A stretch of DNA of 43,582 nt from Oscillospiraceae bacterium (GTDB taxonomy: Bacteria > Bacillota > Clostridia > Oscillospirales > Acutalibacteraceae), in contig SVPR01000019.1 in NCBI GenBank assembly GCA_015065785.1, forward strand, positions 1 through 43,582, read 5' to 3'. How positions within the stretch are numbered: position 1 is the first letter of the stretch; each line of letters begins with the position of its first letter. Of this stretch, positions 33,559 to 40,878 are shown piece by piece. The notes under the pieces are model-generated. The model did not search any database. It saw only the letters and a program-made list of their open reading frames with translations, and had not been told where the DNA came from. The position numbers and the translations under genes were made by a program.

Positions 33559-33602
33559 ACATTAGCATTTCAGTTGCGAACAATTTTGTTCGCACACATT
33601 AT

Positions 33603-33678
33603 CCGGGTGTGGCGCAGTTGGTAGCGCGCTTGACTGGGGGTCAAGAGGTCGTGAGTTCAAGTCTCGTCACTCGGACCA
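33603..33678 (+). tRNA. tRNA-Pro (anticodon GGG)
   Basis: Complete 76-nt cloverleaf with encoded CCA. Acceptor CCGGGTG / CACTCGG, D-stem GCGC / GCGC, anticodon stem CTTGA / TCAAG with loop CTGGGGG, T-stem GTGAG / CTCGT (two wobble pairs) with loop TTCAAGT. Its last 21 nt recur exactly at 33812-33832. Confidence 0.95.
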
Positions 33679-33832
33679 AAAAGTACAGATAATCATTTGA
33701 TTGTCTGTGCTTTTTTATTTTGCCCTGAATTTGTACATAGAGACTTGAACTCCCTCGCCGAAGGCGAACACAATCGGGCAATTTGCACAGCAAATTTGTG
33801 GGCAGAGCCCACAAGTCTCGTCACTCGGACCA
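33658..33832 (+). repeat. tRNA 3'-end duplication flanking a hairpin cassette
   Basis: A perfect 21-bp direct repeat, 33658-33678 (3' end of tRNA-Pro) and 33812-33832, begins CAAGTCTC and ends CGGACCA. The 133-bp spacer holds the tRNA terminator and then three perfect hairpins with 3-nt loops: TCGCC-GAA-GGCGA (33755-33767), AATTTGC-ACA-GCAAATT (33780-33796) and TTGTGGGC-AGA-GCCCACAA (33796-33814). An outer pair GAGACTTG (33740-33747) / CAAGTCTC (33812-33819) closes a cloverleaf-like shape. Layout fits a miniature integration into the tRNA 3' end. Confidence 0.8.
33681..33717 (+). terminator. Terminator after tRNA-Pro
   Basis: 14-bp stem (33681-33694 / 33699-33712, two wobble pairs) with loop ATTT, followed by TTTTTATTTT. 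Confidence 0.85.
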
Positions 33833-33833
33833 T

Positions 33834-33876
33834 AGTGAGTATTCATAACACAAGTGAATACTCACTTTTCTTTTTT
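33834..33876 (+). terminator. Second terminator downstream of tRNA-Pro duplication
   Basis: 11-bp stem AGTGAGTATTC / GAATACTCACT with an 11-nt loop, then TTTTCTTTTTTT. It directly follows the duplicated tRNA end, so it may be the tRNA's original terminator. Confidence 0.85.
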
Positions 33877-33909
33877 TACATTTCCTCTAAGTTTAAATTG
33901 TTATGTATC

Positions 33910-33936
33910 GAGCAGGTTTTAGCCTGCTCTTTTTTG
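33910..33936 (+). terminator. Hairpin terminator facing the recombinase 3' end
   Basis: Perfect 7-bp GC-rich stem GAGCAGG / CCTGCTC with a 6-nt loop, then TTTTTTG on the plus strand, ending at the stop codon of the convergent recombinase gene. It may insulate the element from the tRNA transcript. Confidence 0.75.
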
Positions 33937-35613
33937 TTATGCCGTGAGATATTCTACGGCTACGCCTTGTCTTGCTTCAAGGACTATATTTTCCTCTTTA
34001 ACAGGATTTTCAATAACCCCTATAAAGCGATAATGAATTATGATTTTTTGTGTTTTGTTCTTACCCTTACCTTCAATAGAATGAACTTCAATTTTTTCAA
34101 TCAGCTCTTTTAAGAGTGCTGGTGTCAGTGTTGCCATCTGCATAAACTTACGAATTGCCATTGTGAATTGCTCTTTGCTTGTACGAAGATTTTCGATTTC
34201 TGAAAGTTCTTCTTCATATTTCTTGATTTTAACTTTTAGTTCATCACGCTCAGTTTCATACTTCTGTGAGAGTTGCATAAAACTTTCTTCTTTAACAATT
34301 CCATTAATGTGCTTTTCAAAGAGTTTTTCATACATTATGGCAACCTCTTTGGTTCTTGCTGTTGCTTTATCAATACTACTTTCAAGAAACTTACGTTGTT
34401 CCATAATAATTTTGTTTGTCTTCACTTCAAGAATCTCTGCAAAAGCTTCTTCATCTTCTACAAGAAAACTCGCAAGATTTCTCAACTCAAGCATCACTAT
34501 ATGCTCCAAAGAATCTGCCCTGACATAATGCGTCCCCTCACAAGTCCCTCTGCGACCTTTATAATTAGAACACATAAAATACTTGATGTCAGTATTAGGA
34601 TGATTAACATTGAACCACAATGGGCTTCCACAATCTGCACAGTATAACAATCCACAAAACATATTCTTTTCTGCGTATTTGGGATTAGGTGCTCTACGTT
34701 TTGCCTTAGCATTCATCTTCTGGACAGTTTCAAAAGTATCTCTTTCAATTATCGGCTCGTGAACATTCTTAAAAATCTTCCAATTTTCTTCTGGGTTAAG
34801 AAGTCTTTTCTTGTTTTTGAAGTTCTTTGAATAAGTTTTAAAATTAATGACATCACCACAGTATTCTTGCTGTGCAAGAATTTTCTGTATAGTTGATTTA
34901 CACCATTTGTAGGGGTCAGGCTGAGTTTTCTTACCGCCTTTGTTAAGACCTTTACTCTGCCAATATGCCATTGGAACCAGCACTTTCTTTTCCTGTAAAA
35001 TACGGGCTATAGTTTCGTTACCTTTACCTTCAATACACATCATAAAAATACTTTTGACAACTTCTGCAGCTTCAGGGTCAACAACCCATTTCTTTTTGTT
35101 TTGCGGATCTTTCATATACCCGTAAGGCGGTTGAGATAACGGTTCACCAAGATTACCTCTTATACGGTGTGAACAACGGACTTTTCTTGAAATATCCCTT
35201 GCATACATTTCGTTCATAATATTTTTGAATGGTGCAATTTCATTATCACCGTCATTACTGTCAACCATATCATTGACTGCTATAAATCTGATATTATGTT
35301 CAGGAAAAAAGTTATCTGTATAGTGACCAACCGAAACATAGTCACGACCAAGTCTTGATAAATCCTTTACCATTACTGTTGTAACATAACCCATTTCAAT
35401 ATCTTCAAGCATTGCCTGAAAACCTGGACGGTTAAAATTAGTTCCCGTATAACCATCATCAACATAGCACTTTGTGTTGGTGAATTTTAACTCTTTTGCT
35501 TTTTGTAAAAGTAATTTTTTCTGATTACCTATTGAGTTGCTTTCACTTTCAGTACCATCGTCACGGGACAGGCGACAATAGATAGCTGTTATACCTAAAT
35601 TATCTGACTGCAT
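33937..35613 (-). CDS. Large serine recombinase (TnpX/TndX-type)
   Basis: Catalyses excision and integration of a mobile element by serine recombination. 558 aa, full length for the group. The resolvase domain (about 8-155) has the catalytic serine in YCRLSRDD (S16) and DLSRLGRDY. The recombinase domain (about 170-290) has YGYMKDPQN and GNETIARIL. The zinc beta-ribbon has GLLYCADCGSPL and CSNYKGRRGTC, and a C-terminal coiled coil spans about 400-500. An excellent AAGGGAGG lies before the ATG. It overlaps the TnpW-like gene by 14 bp. In Tn4451-like elements this gene sits at one end, consistent with its place beside the tRNA. Confidence 0.95.
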   Translation of the reverse strand: MQSDNLGITAIYCRLSRDDGTESESNSIGNQKKLLLQKAKELKFTNTKCYVDDGYTGTNFNRPGFQAMLEDIEMGYVTTVMVKDLSRLGRDYVSVGHYTDNFFPEHNIRFIAVNDMVDSNDGDNEIAPFKNIMNEMYARDISRKVRCSHRIRGNLGEPLSQPPYGYMKDPQNKKKWVVDPEAAEVVKSIFMMCIEGKGNETIARILQEKKVLVPMAYWQSKGLNKGGKKTQPDPYKWCKSTIQKILAQQEYCGDVINFKTYSKNFKNKKRLLNPEENWKIFKNVHEPIIERDTFETVQKMNAKAKRRAPNPKYAEKNMFCGLLYCADCGSPLWFNVNHPNTDIKYFMCSNYKGRRGTCEGTHYVRADSLEHIVMLELRNLASFLVEDEEAFAEILEVKTNKIIMEQRKFLESSIDKATARTKEVAIMYEKLFEKHINGIVKEESFMQLSQKYETERDELKVKIKKYEEELSEIENLRTSKEQFTMAIRKFMQMATLTPALLKELIEKIEVHSIEGKGKNKTQKIIIHYRFIGVIENPVKEENIVLEARQGVAVEYLTA

Positions 35614-35905
35614 TTATCCTCCCTTCTCCGGCAGTCGAATTTACATATTCTGTATTAAGTGTATTTATATCATTGGTATTTGTCAAATGTGCAAAATCAC
35701 TTCCGATAAAAGCTGATACTTTTTCTTTCATAGTTTTGTTTTCTGTTTCACTGAAACAAGTTATAACTTTATAATGGACACCATTAATTAAATATTCATT
35801 AGCATTATCAACTTTCCATGGATTAAATTCTGCCCGTGTGTTATCCATTATTCTATGAAAAGTTAATTTAAAATACTCCCAAATGGAGATTATTTTTTCT
35901 GTCAT
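35600..35905 (-). CDS. TnpW-like small mobile-element protein
   Basis: 101 aa. The middle part YLINGVHYKVITCF followed by ENKTMKEKVSAFIGSD resembles the short TnpW proteins of Tn4451/TndX-type clostridial elements (a beta hairpin, then a helix with KEK). It is longer than usual at both ends. I prefer the ATG at 35905 (GGAGG seven bases upstream) over the ATG six bases earlier, which touches the ribosome site. Role unknown; a position just before the recombinase with overlapping ends implies coupled expression. Confidence 0.65.
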   Translation of the reverse strand: MTEKIISIWEYFKLTFHRIMDNTRAEFNPWKVDNANEYLINGVHYKVITCFSETENKTMKEKVSAFIGSDFAHLTNTNDINTLNTEYVNSTAGEGRINAVR

Positions 35906-35972
35906 TATCATTCCTCCTTATTTAAGTTTTTGTTTTTATTTCTATCGGGGTGTTAGGGGGTACAAAACCCTT

Positions 35973-36090
35973 AACAAGCGAATTTGTGTATATACAAATC
36001 CAATTCTCGTTGAGACTGTTGCCACAGCATAAAAGTCGCAACAAGCAAATGTGAGTACTCAAATTCAGTGCTTGTTAAGACTGATGCCAC
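35973..36090. repeat. Pair of tandem imperfect repeats with internal dyads
   Basis: Copy A 35973-36025 and copy B 36040-36090 both begin AACAAGC and end GAGACTG-TTGCCAC or AAGACTG-ATGCCAC. In copy B the ends form a dyad (AACAAGCA / TGCTTGTT); copy A has an imperfect version (AACAAGCGAAT / ATTCTCGTT). They lie between the ParB-like and TnpW-like genes and could be a protein-binding, partition or transfer site of the element, or a regulatory leader. Confidence 0.6.
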
Positions 36091-36095
36091 TACTT

Positions 36096-36950
36096 TTACC
36101 GTTCCCACTGTCTTTGTTTTTGAAGAAACACAGCATATCTCGCAAGAGCTTTTTCTGTTATTTCTTCCATCTTTTTAGGTGGCATATCTTTCTTGAAATA
36201 CTTCTTAAAAGTTACAACAGGAATCTTTACATACTCCTTTTGATTAGCTTTTTGTTCTTGCATAATTTCAAAGATAGCATCCATACTAAGTTTCTTTTCA
36301 TCACTTAACTTATGCATACGCTGAGCTTGTGAAAGCGACGGAGTACAATCTTCACTGTCAATAGTTTCAATTAAATTGCACTGTTCTTCTTCCGTTAAAT
36401 ATGAAAGTTCAACTGCAGGTGTAAAAGAAATTCTGCCTTCATCCACCATATCAAGAAGAATCGGTTGCAAATTATTAAGACGGATATATCTCTGAATTTG
36501 CATTCTTGAATCGGGCATTGTTTCTGCCAACTTTTCATCACTACGGAACTTCGTCCCAACTTGTGACGAAGTTAAATCAGTCCTTGCTCCTTGTTTTTTA
36601 ATTGCATCGTGTTTCATTTTATATGCACGAGCTTTTTCACTCGGTAAGATTTTTTCTCGGCTGAGGTTACAATCAACAAAATTAATTATCGCTTCTTCTT
36701 TTGAAAATTCTCTTACATAAACTGGAACAACTTGGAGATTTAATTCATTTGCAATTTGCCATCGTCTGTGACCAGAGATTATTTTATAACCGTTATCAGA
36801 CTTATTAACAATGAGTGGTGTGATAATTCCGAACTCCATAATGCTGTCACGAAGCTCATCGTATTCACTTTCATCAACACTCTGAAACGGATTATTTTCA
36901 AACGGATGCAACAGTTTAGGATTAAGATATTCTGTTTTTTCATTTGTCAT
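36096..36950 (-). CDS. ParB-like protein of a mobile element
   Basis: 284 aa. The N-terminal ParB/Srx-type domain has LHPFENNPFQ, IMEFGIITPLIV and ISGHRRWQIANEL; the NLSREK box and a helix-turn-helix region (SDEKLAETMPDSRMQIQRYIRL) follow, then a variable C-terminal part. It differs strongly from the chromosomal ParB at 20692 and belongs to the type found on clostridial conjugative or mobilisable elements, where it may act in partition, transfer regulation or gene control. The ATG at 36950 has only a weak GAAAGTG upstream. Confidence 0.88.
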   Translation of the reverse strand: MTNEKTEYLNPKLLHPFENNPFQSVDESEYDELRDSIMEFGIITPLIVNKSDNGYKIISGHRRWQIANELNLQVVPVYVREFSKEEAIINFVDCNLSREKILPSEKARAYKMKHDAIKKQGARTDLTSSQVGTKFRSDEKLAETMPDSRMQIQRYIRLNNLQPILLDMVDEGRISFTPAVELSYLTEEEQCNLIETIDSEDCTPSLSQAQRMHKLSDEKKLSMDAIFEIMQEQKANQKEYVKIPVVTFKKYFKKDMPPKKMEEITEKALARYAVFLQKQRQWER

Positions 36951-37054
36951 TAATTTAATTTCACTTTCGTTATAAAATTTAATTTAATATTTGAATAGTT
37001 GTTTCACATTTTTGCTATAACATAATTTCACTTCCTTTACTTGAAATTTTTGCA

Positions 37055-37089
37055 ATAAAAATCCTCATACTTAAACTGCAAGTATGAGG
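37055..37089 (-). terminator. Terminator of the AbiE operon
   Basis: Perfect 10-bp stem CCTCATACTT / AAGTATGAGG with a 7-nt loop, followed on the minus strand by ATTTTTATT. Confidence 0.8.
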
Positions 37090-37141
37090 ACATGTTTCTT
37101 TTCTCAATTAAATTGAAAATACACAATATTTGATTTTTATA

Positions 37142-38107
37142 TTACCTTGCACCGCGGTCAAGATTTCTGCTTGTTTTCCATTTTGCCATTGGATGATTTG
37201 ACACACGCTCTAATATATCTTTTTCATCGAAAAGCAATTCAGGTCGATAATACCCTCTTTTGAATTTCCTTAAAAACTCAAGTTCTTTTTCGTTTATGTT
37301 TAAATTATCCTTAAGGAATTTTTGTACAGTTGATTTCGCTGTGTCTAATGTAAACACATCAAAGATGCGTATTACTGGTTTTAAATCAGTAGTAATTTTA
37401 TGTGGTGTTATCGTATCTATAGCAGAAAAATCAAGTTTCAACGGTGGCGTTTCTGTTGCTATTGCAAGATAGAAAATAACACATTTTCTGTAGTTTTCCA
37501 ATTCACTATCGTCAAATAAACCATAACGAATCATATAATTCATATCATATAAATCTCTTGCAGCTGCCCTAGTCATAAGCGCAACGGTTTTTGAAGCATA
37601 AATTTCAACAGGTGCTACTGTATTCACCTCAAAATCGCCTTCAAGCATATCTGATTGAAGTTTTATTCTCTGTGTAGGCAGAACATGAGAACGAAGTGAA
37701 TAGTTTATTTCTATTTTCAAATTATCCTTTACTTCTCCGGCGTTAATATATTCATAAACAAAAGAATCCAGACTGTGAGGAGCTTTTGATTTCGGACTCA
37801 GCGTATATCCTTCTGCTACCATAAATTTACTAATCTTTTCTGTAATCTGCTTTCGAGTGGTAAGCATTTCTTCACGAGAGGTGTTTTGACAAAAATCCAA
37901 ATCAATATCAACAGATAATCTCGGTAGATTGAAAAATAAAAGATTTATTGCCGTACCACCTTTTAGAGCCATGTTTTCTCTCAAAATAGGAACTTCATCA
38001 AAGAATTTTAAAACATCTCTTAAACGGTAAACCTTTTCCAAAGTATCTCGTGGAACACCAAATTCTTTTGCTTTTGCAGCAAGCCAAGCCTTCTCATATT
38101 TCGGCAT
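37142..38107 (-). CDS. abiEii: AbiEii-family nucleotidyltransferase toxin
   Basis: Toxin of the AbiE toxin-antitoxin/abortive-infection family. Related toxins (MenT/AbiEii) are nucleotidyltransferases, and some add nucleotides to tRNA 3' ends. 321 aa from the ATG at 38107, chosen because GGAGG lies eight bases upstream; earlier in-frame GTG and ATG codons overlap that site. The nucleotidyltransferase motif is intact: LKGGTAINL (48-56), then RLSVDIDLDF with D67 and D69. The K at 49 with GGT forms the GS-like loop. Overlaps the antitoxin gene by 14 bp. Confidence 0.9.
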   Translation of the reverse strand: MPKYEKAWLAAKAKEFGVPRDTLEKVYRLRDVLKFFDEVPILRENMALKGGTAINLLFFNLPRLSVDIDLDFCQNTSREEMLTTRKQITEKISKFMVAEGYTLSPKSKAPHSLDSFVYEYINAGEVKDNLKIEINYSLRSHVLPTQRIKLQSDMLEGDFEVNTVAPVEIYASKTVALMTRAAARDLYDMNYMIRYGLFDDSELENYRKCVIFYLAIATETPPLKLDFSAIDTITPHKITTDLKPVIRIFDVFTLDTAKSTVQKFLKDNLNINEKELEFLRKFKRGYYRPELLFDEKDILERVSNHPMAKWKTSRNLDRGAR

Positions 38108-38864
38108 CTTCATCACCTCCACCTACTGTATTTCTCCACAAATTATGTGGTATGGTTAAATGCCAATTATTATTAAAATCCATATTATCTTTACTTATTC
38201 CTTTCATTAAATATCTGGAACTATTCCCCGATTTTGTCTTACATATTTTTAGAAAAGTATCACTTATATCAAACTCATATTTAAAATGTTCCATTATAAA
38301 TCCAGTTTTTTGATATAGAAAGCATTTGTTATATTCTTCGAGATAAGTAAGCATTTTTTTTTCGTTTAAAAATGGTATAGCTGATATGCATTGTATCAAT
38401 TCTTCAAAGCCCGTATTCTTTTCAAAATCGTTTATACAATCAAGAACAGTTCGCTCTATATCTGTTACACATTCACCTGTAGGATAATTTACTATTCCAC
38501 AACTTACAGCTGGTTGCAAACGAGTATAATGAAAACCATTGAAATCAAAGTCATTGAATTTACTTTCAGACGTTACTGTCATATTATATGAAACCTGGTT
38601 TGCATAACCGTAAAATTCAAATGCAGAGTGATGTGAAACAACTGCCGTTTCAGTAACTTTAGTAGCAATTACAAACTTATTAGGTACAGGCTCTCTATCA
38701 AGAAGATTCACAGCCGCATACAAACCCTTTTTTATCTTTACTACATATCCTTTTTTGGTGTATTGCTGCAATAATGATTTTGCAGTTGCTTCCAACCCTA
38801 CAACATCTACAGCCTCTTCAAAACTAAAACATCCAAGTTTCAGAAAATCTTCATAGTATTTCAC
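38094..38864 (-). CDS. abiEi: AbiEi-family antitoxin / transcriptional regulator
   Basis: 256 aa. The N-terminal winged-helix domain (about 1-75: FSFEEAVDVVGL, then LLQQYTKKGYVVKIKKGLYAAV) is typical of AbiEi. The antitoxin domain with VVSHHSAFEFYG and DIERTVLDCI follows. AbiEi proteins neutralise AbiEii and repress their own promoter. The start is GTG with AGGAG seven bases upstream. First gene of the pair, behind a consensus promoter that carries two direct repeats. Confidence 0.9.
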   Translation of the reverse strand: MKYYEDFLKLGCFSFEEAVDVVGLEATAKSLLQQYTKKGYVVKIKKGLYAAVNLLDREPVPNKFVIATKVTETAVVSHHSAFEFYGYANQVSYNMTVTSESKFNDFDFNGFHYTRLQPAVSCGIVNYPTGECVTDIERTVLDCINDFEKNTGFEELIQCISAIPFLNEKKMLTYLEEYNKCFLYQKTGFIMEHFKYEFDISDTFLKICKTKSGNSSRYLMKGISKDNMDFNNNWHLTIPHNLWRNTVGGGDEDAEI

Positions 38865-38890
38865 ATTATCACTCCTTTCCAGTTTGTTTA

Positions 38891-38920
38891 TATTATATTG
38901 TTATTATATTGAATTGTCAA
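38891..38920 (-). promoter_or_regulatory. AbiE promoter with direct-repeat operator candidate
   Basis: Minus strand TTGACA (38920-38915), 17-bp spacer, TATAAT (38897-38892). Two exact copies of TATTATATTG (38891-38900 and 38902-38911, 11-bp period, about one helical turn) cover the spacer and -10, suitable for AbiEi autorepression. Confidence 0.7.
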
Positions 38921-39180
38921 TACTTTCAAGTCAAATATAAACAAATCACATTTTTTAAAGAGGCTTGCTTACATCATCCACAAAACCTAATCGCCGTTTC
39001 ACCCGAAATAGTTCCTGCCACGGAATCTCACCGCAACGTCGCCTCGCTCATATCATCGCAAAGTCATATCACTTTCGGACGGTCATTCAATTGTAAAAGT
39101 ACACGAGAAAAAATATCCCCTCAATGGGTAAGCGTTTAGAAAGCCCTTTTTAGGAGTATTTTTTGAAAAATTCACAATTT
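38921..39180. other. Gene-free stretch with a GC-richer patch (about 38965-39150)
   Basis: Base composition rises well above the surrounding DNA, with several CG dinucleotides, but no frame on either strand has a start with a ribosome site. All minus frames are broken by stops. It may be a decayed fragment or junction of the mobile element whose other end is near tRNA-Pro; nothing in the sequence proves this. Confidence 0.4.
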
Positions 39181-39195
39181 GTTTACAAATTAAAA

Positions 39196-39433
39196 CAAAA
39201 AAAGCCGTCACATAGATAGCACAAATAGCGGGAAGACATTTCTTCTTCTCGCACAGTTTGTACTGAAACTATGTAACGGCTTAAACTTTAAGCTCCAATC
39301 GTCCGTATATTTACCGACCTAGTACTCGGACAGATACTCTGGAGGTCAGTGTAGTGATTTCAGGCTCACTACAGACCTAATAAATAGGTGTTTCAGTTTA
39401 TATTTAGTTGTAAGGCAAATACATTATTTACCA
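39196..39433 (-). ncRNA. Predicted structured RNA, about 240 nt, with own promoter and terminator
   Basis: The minus-strand promoter (39440-39468) places the 5' end at about 39433, exactly at a hairpin GGTAAATA / TATTTGCC (39432-39414). Next come ACTGAAAC (39397-39390), able to pair with GTTTCAGT (39269-39262), then a hairpin GTAGTGA / TCACTAC within GGTC / GACC (39377-39344), a GTCCG / CGGAC stem (39331-39301) and GCTTAAA / TTTAAGC. A terminal 13-bp stem AGCCGTTACATAG / CTATGTGACGGCT (one mismatch, enclosing GCGAGAAGA / TCTTCCCGC) is followed by seven T. No known Rfam family was recognised by eye. Confidence 0.6.
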
Positions 39434-39439
39434 ATGCAT

Positions 39440-39468
39440 ATTGTAAAGAATATCCATTAATTTGTCAA
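39440..39468 (-). promoter_or_regulatory. Promoter of the 240-nt RNA
   Basis: Minus strand consensus TTGACA (39468-39463), 17-bp spacer, TACAAT (39445-39440). It lies 13 bp beyond the terminator of the nuclease gene, so the RNA is an independent unit. Confidence 0.7.
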
Positions 39469-39480
39469 GAAATTTTAAGA

Positions 39481-39515
39481 AAAAGGAAAAATGGTGTCGT
39501 TTTTTACCGACACCA
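39481..39515 (-). terminator. Terminator of the nuclease gene
   Basis: Perfect 8-bp stem TGGTGTCG / CGACACCA with an 8-nt loop, followed on the minus strand by TTTTTCCTTTT, 27 bp after the stop. Confidence 0.85.
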
Positions 39516-39541
39516 CGAAGCTGATTTATATATTACAATCA

Positions 39542-40729
39542 TTATATTAGCAACCTAAAATCCGTTATCTTTTTCAAGATTAATTTTGCTGGGTCATCAC
39601 CATTCTTTTTGTCCAATATCATTTGTTCAATATCTACATCGTTTAAAACCACGATCATTTTTTGTTGATATATCCACATTTCTCTTAATGCATTTTCAGA
39701 GGCAGCATTCGTGCCCTTCCTTGCAATAATTAACCCAAATAACCCTGTACCTTCTTTTTTGAGATAATTAGCAATTTGCAACACATCATCTTTAGAAATA
39801 CTTTTCATAGAATTTTTTGCATCAACAACCACATAATCCGCAGAATATCTATCTCTTAAAAACTCCCATATATCGTTTTCTTTAGAGTAATTTTCTAATA
39901 TGAAATCTCGTCTGTTTTTCTTGCTTTTATCATCACTTTGAGCAATTGGAGAATTTAGAGGAGGACAAAATAAAAACTCCAATATACTACCCACTAATTT
40001 TTGATAATTAACCCAATTATCCCATCCAGATGCACAATTCTTCAGATTACAAATAAGCTTTTGGTGCTCATCTATACCTTTCATCACTTTACCAGACGAT
40101 AAACTAAAAAACAATTTAAAAGATGTTGGTTCCGCATCAATAATTTGTTCGGCAAACTCTTTTGAAAGAAAAGATTTATCCCACAACTCGATATTGTTAC
40201 TCCGAATTAAATCCTCGTATTTTTCTGAAAGGTCATTGGGAGTTATAAAAACAAGATTTGCTTTGGGTACCTTTTGCTTATATTCAAGTAATCGTTTTAC
40301 TTTATTAATCACCAAATTTTCGGTAAAGGAATGAACAACAGATACTTCCGCAAAAAACATTTCTTTCCCCTGAAGAGTTTCCTTTTCAAATACTATATCA
40401 CAATCTATCGTTTTACCATCAATTTTTATGTTGCTTGAAATATTAGAGTAGTTCCTATTTGCTTCTAATAATCTTTTAATATATTCTTCAAACTGATATC
40501 CCAAAAATGGTTTATTAGTTTTGATGTGGTTACAATCACAACAACAGAGTTGCAAATTACTAAGCTCGTCACTACCACCGTAACAAACGGGCAAAATATG
40601 TTCGATTGTGCAATTGCTATGCTGTAACTCTACTCCACAAATCGAACATTGATTACCATCTCGCTCTAATAGTCTCGCTACAACTTCATTGTGCGGCATG
40701 TGTTTTCTTTTATAAATATGTTTTGTCAT
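39542..40729 (-). CDS. HNH endonuclease fused to PD-(D/E)XK-like nuclease domain(s); candidate defence nuclease
   Basis: 395 aa. Residues 20-75 are a zinc-bound HNH domain: CSIC (28-31), EHILP (43-47), N58 and CDCNHIKTNK with H68. Residues 100-175 look like a restriction-endonuclease fold (DCDIVF, FFAEVSVVHS, then KVKRLLEYK), but the E-x-K position reads E128-V-S130, so it may be inactive. Residues 240-395 show D275, VVVDAKN with D303-x-K305, and Q318 (LQIANYL), a plausible active PD-(D/E)XK site. AAGGAG precedes the ATG. Own promoter and terminator. Restriction-like or abortive activity is inferred; DNA target and trigger are unknown. Confidence 0.75.
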   Translation of the reverse strand: MTKHIYKRKHMPHNEVVARLLERDGNQCSICGVELQHSNCTIEHILPVCYGGSDELSNLQLCCCDCNHIKTNKPFLGYQFEEYIKRLLEANRNYSNISSNIKIDGKTIDCDIVFEKETLQGKEMFFAEVSVVHSFTENLVINKVKRLLEYKQKVPKANLVFITPNDLSEKYEDLIRSNNIELWDKSFLSKEFAEQIIDAEPTSFKLFFSLSSGKVMKGIDEHQKLICNLKNCASGWDNWVNYQKLVGSILEFLFCPPLNSPIAQSDDKSKKNRRDFILENYSKENDIWEFLRDRYSADYVVVDAKNSMKSISKDDVLQIANYLKKEGTGLFGLIIARKGTNAASENALREMWIYQQKMIVVLNDVDIEQMILDKKNGDDPAKLILKKITDFRLLI

Positions 40730-40768
40730 TTTAGACTCCTTACATAACTCATCATTCAGTTTCTTATC

Positions 40769-40797
40769 ATTATATAACTACACCCAATGTTTTTCAA
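40769..40797 (-). promoter_or_regulatory. Promoter of the HNH nuclease gene
   Basis: Minus strand TTGAAA (40797-40792), 17-bp spacer, TATAAT (40774-40769), about 40 nt before the ATG. Confidence 0.7.
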
Positions 40798-40878
40798 CCA
40801 AAATAATATATCTTCAAACTTCTAAAAATATTTTTTTATTTCGTCTAATTATATTTTCCCTCGCATAAACACAAGACA

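Noticed and set aside
33697-34113. 138-codon plus-strand open frame after tRNA-Pro
   Set aside because: It runs through the tRNA 3'-end duplication, two terminators and the antisense of the recombinase C-terminus, so it is a shadow of structured and coding DNA on the other strand.
38909-39139. 76-codon plus-strand open frame in the GC-richer patch
   Set aside because: Starts inside the AbiE promoter, has no ribosome site and no domain; the patch is noted as unexplained instead.
39196-40729. IscB/HEARO-type RNA-guided nuclease
   Set aside because: The protein carries HNH but no RuvC-like motifs or bridge helix, and the RNA lies downstream of the gene with its own promoter rather than as the usual upstream omegaRNA.
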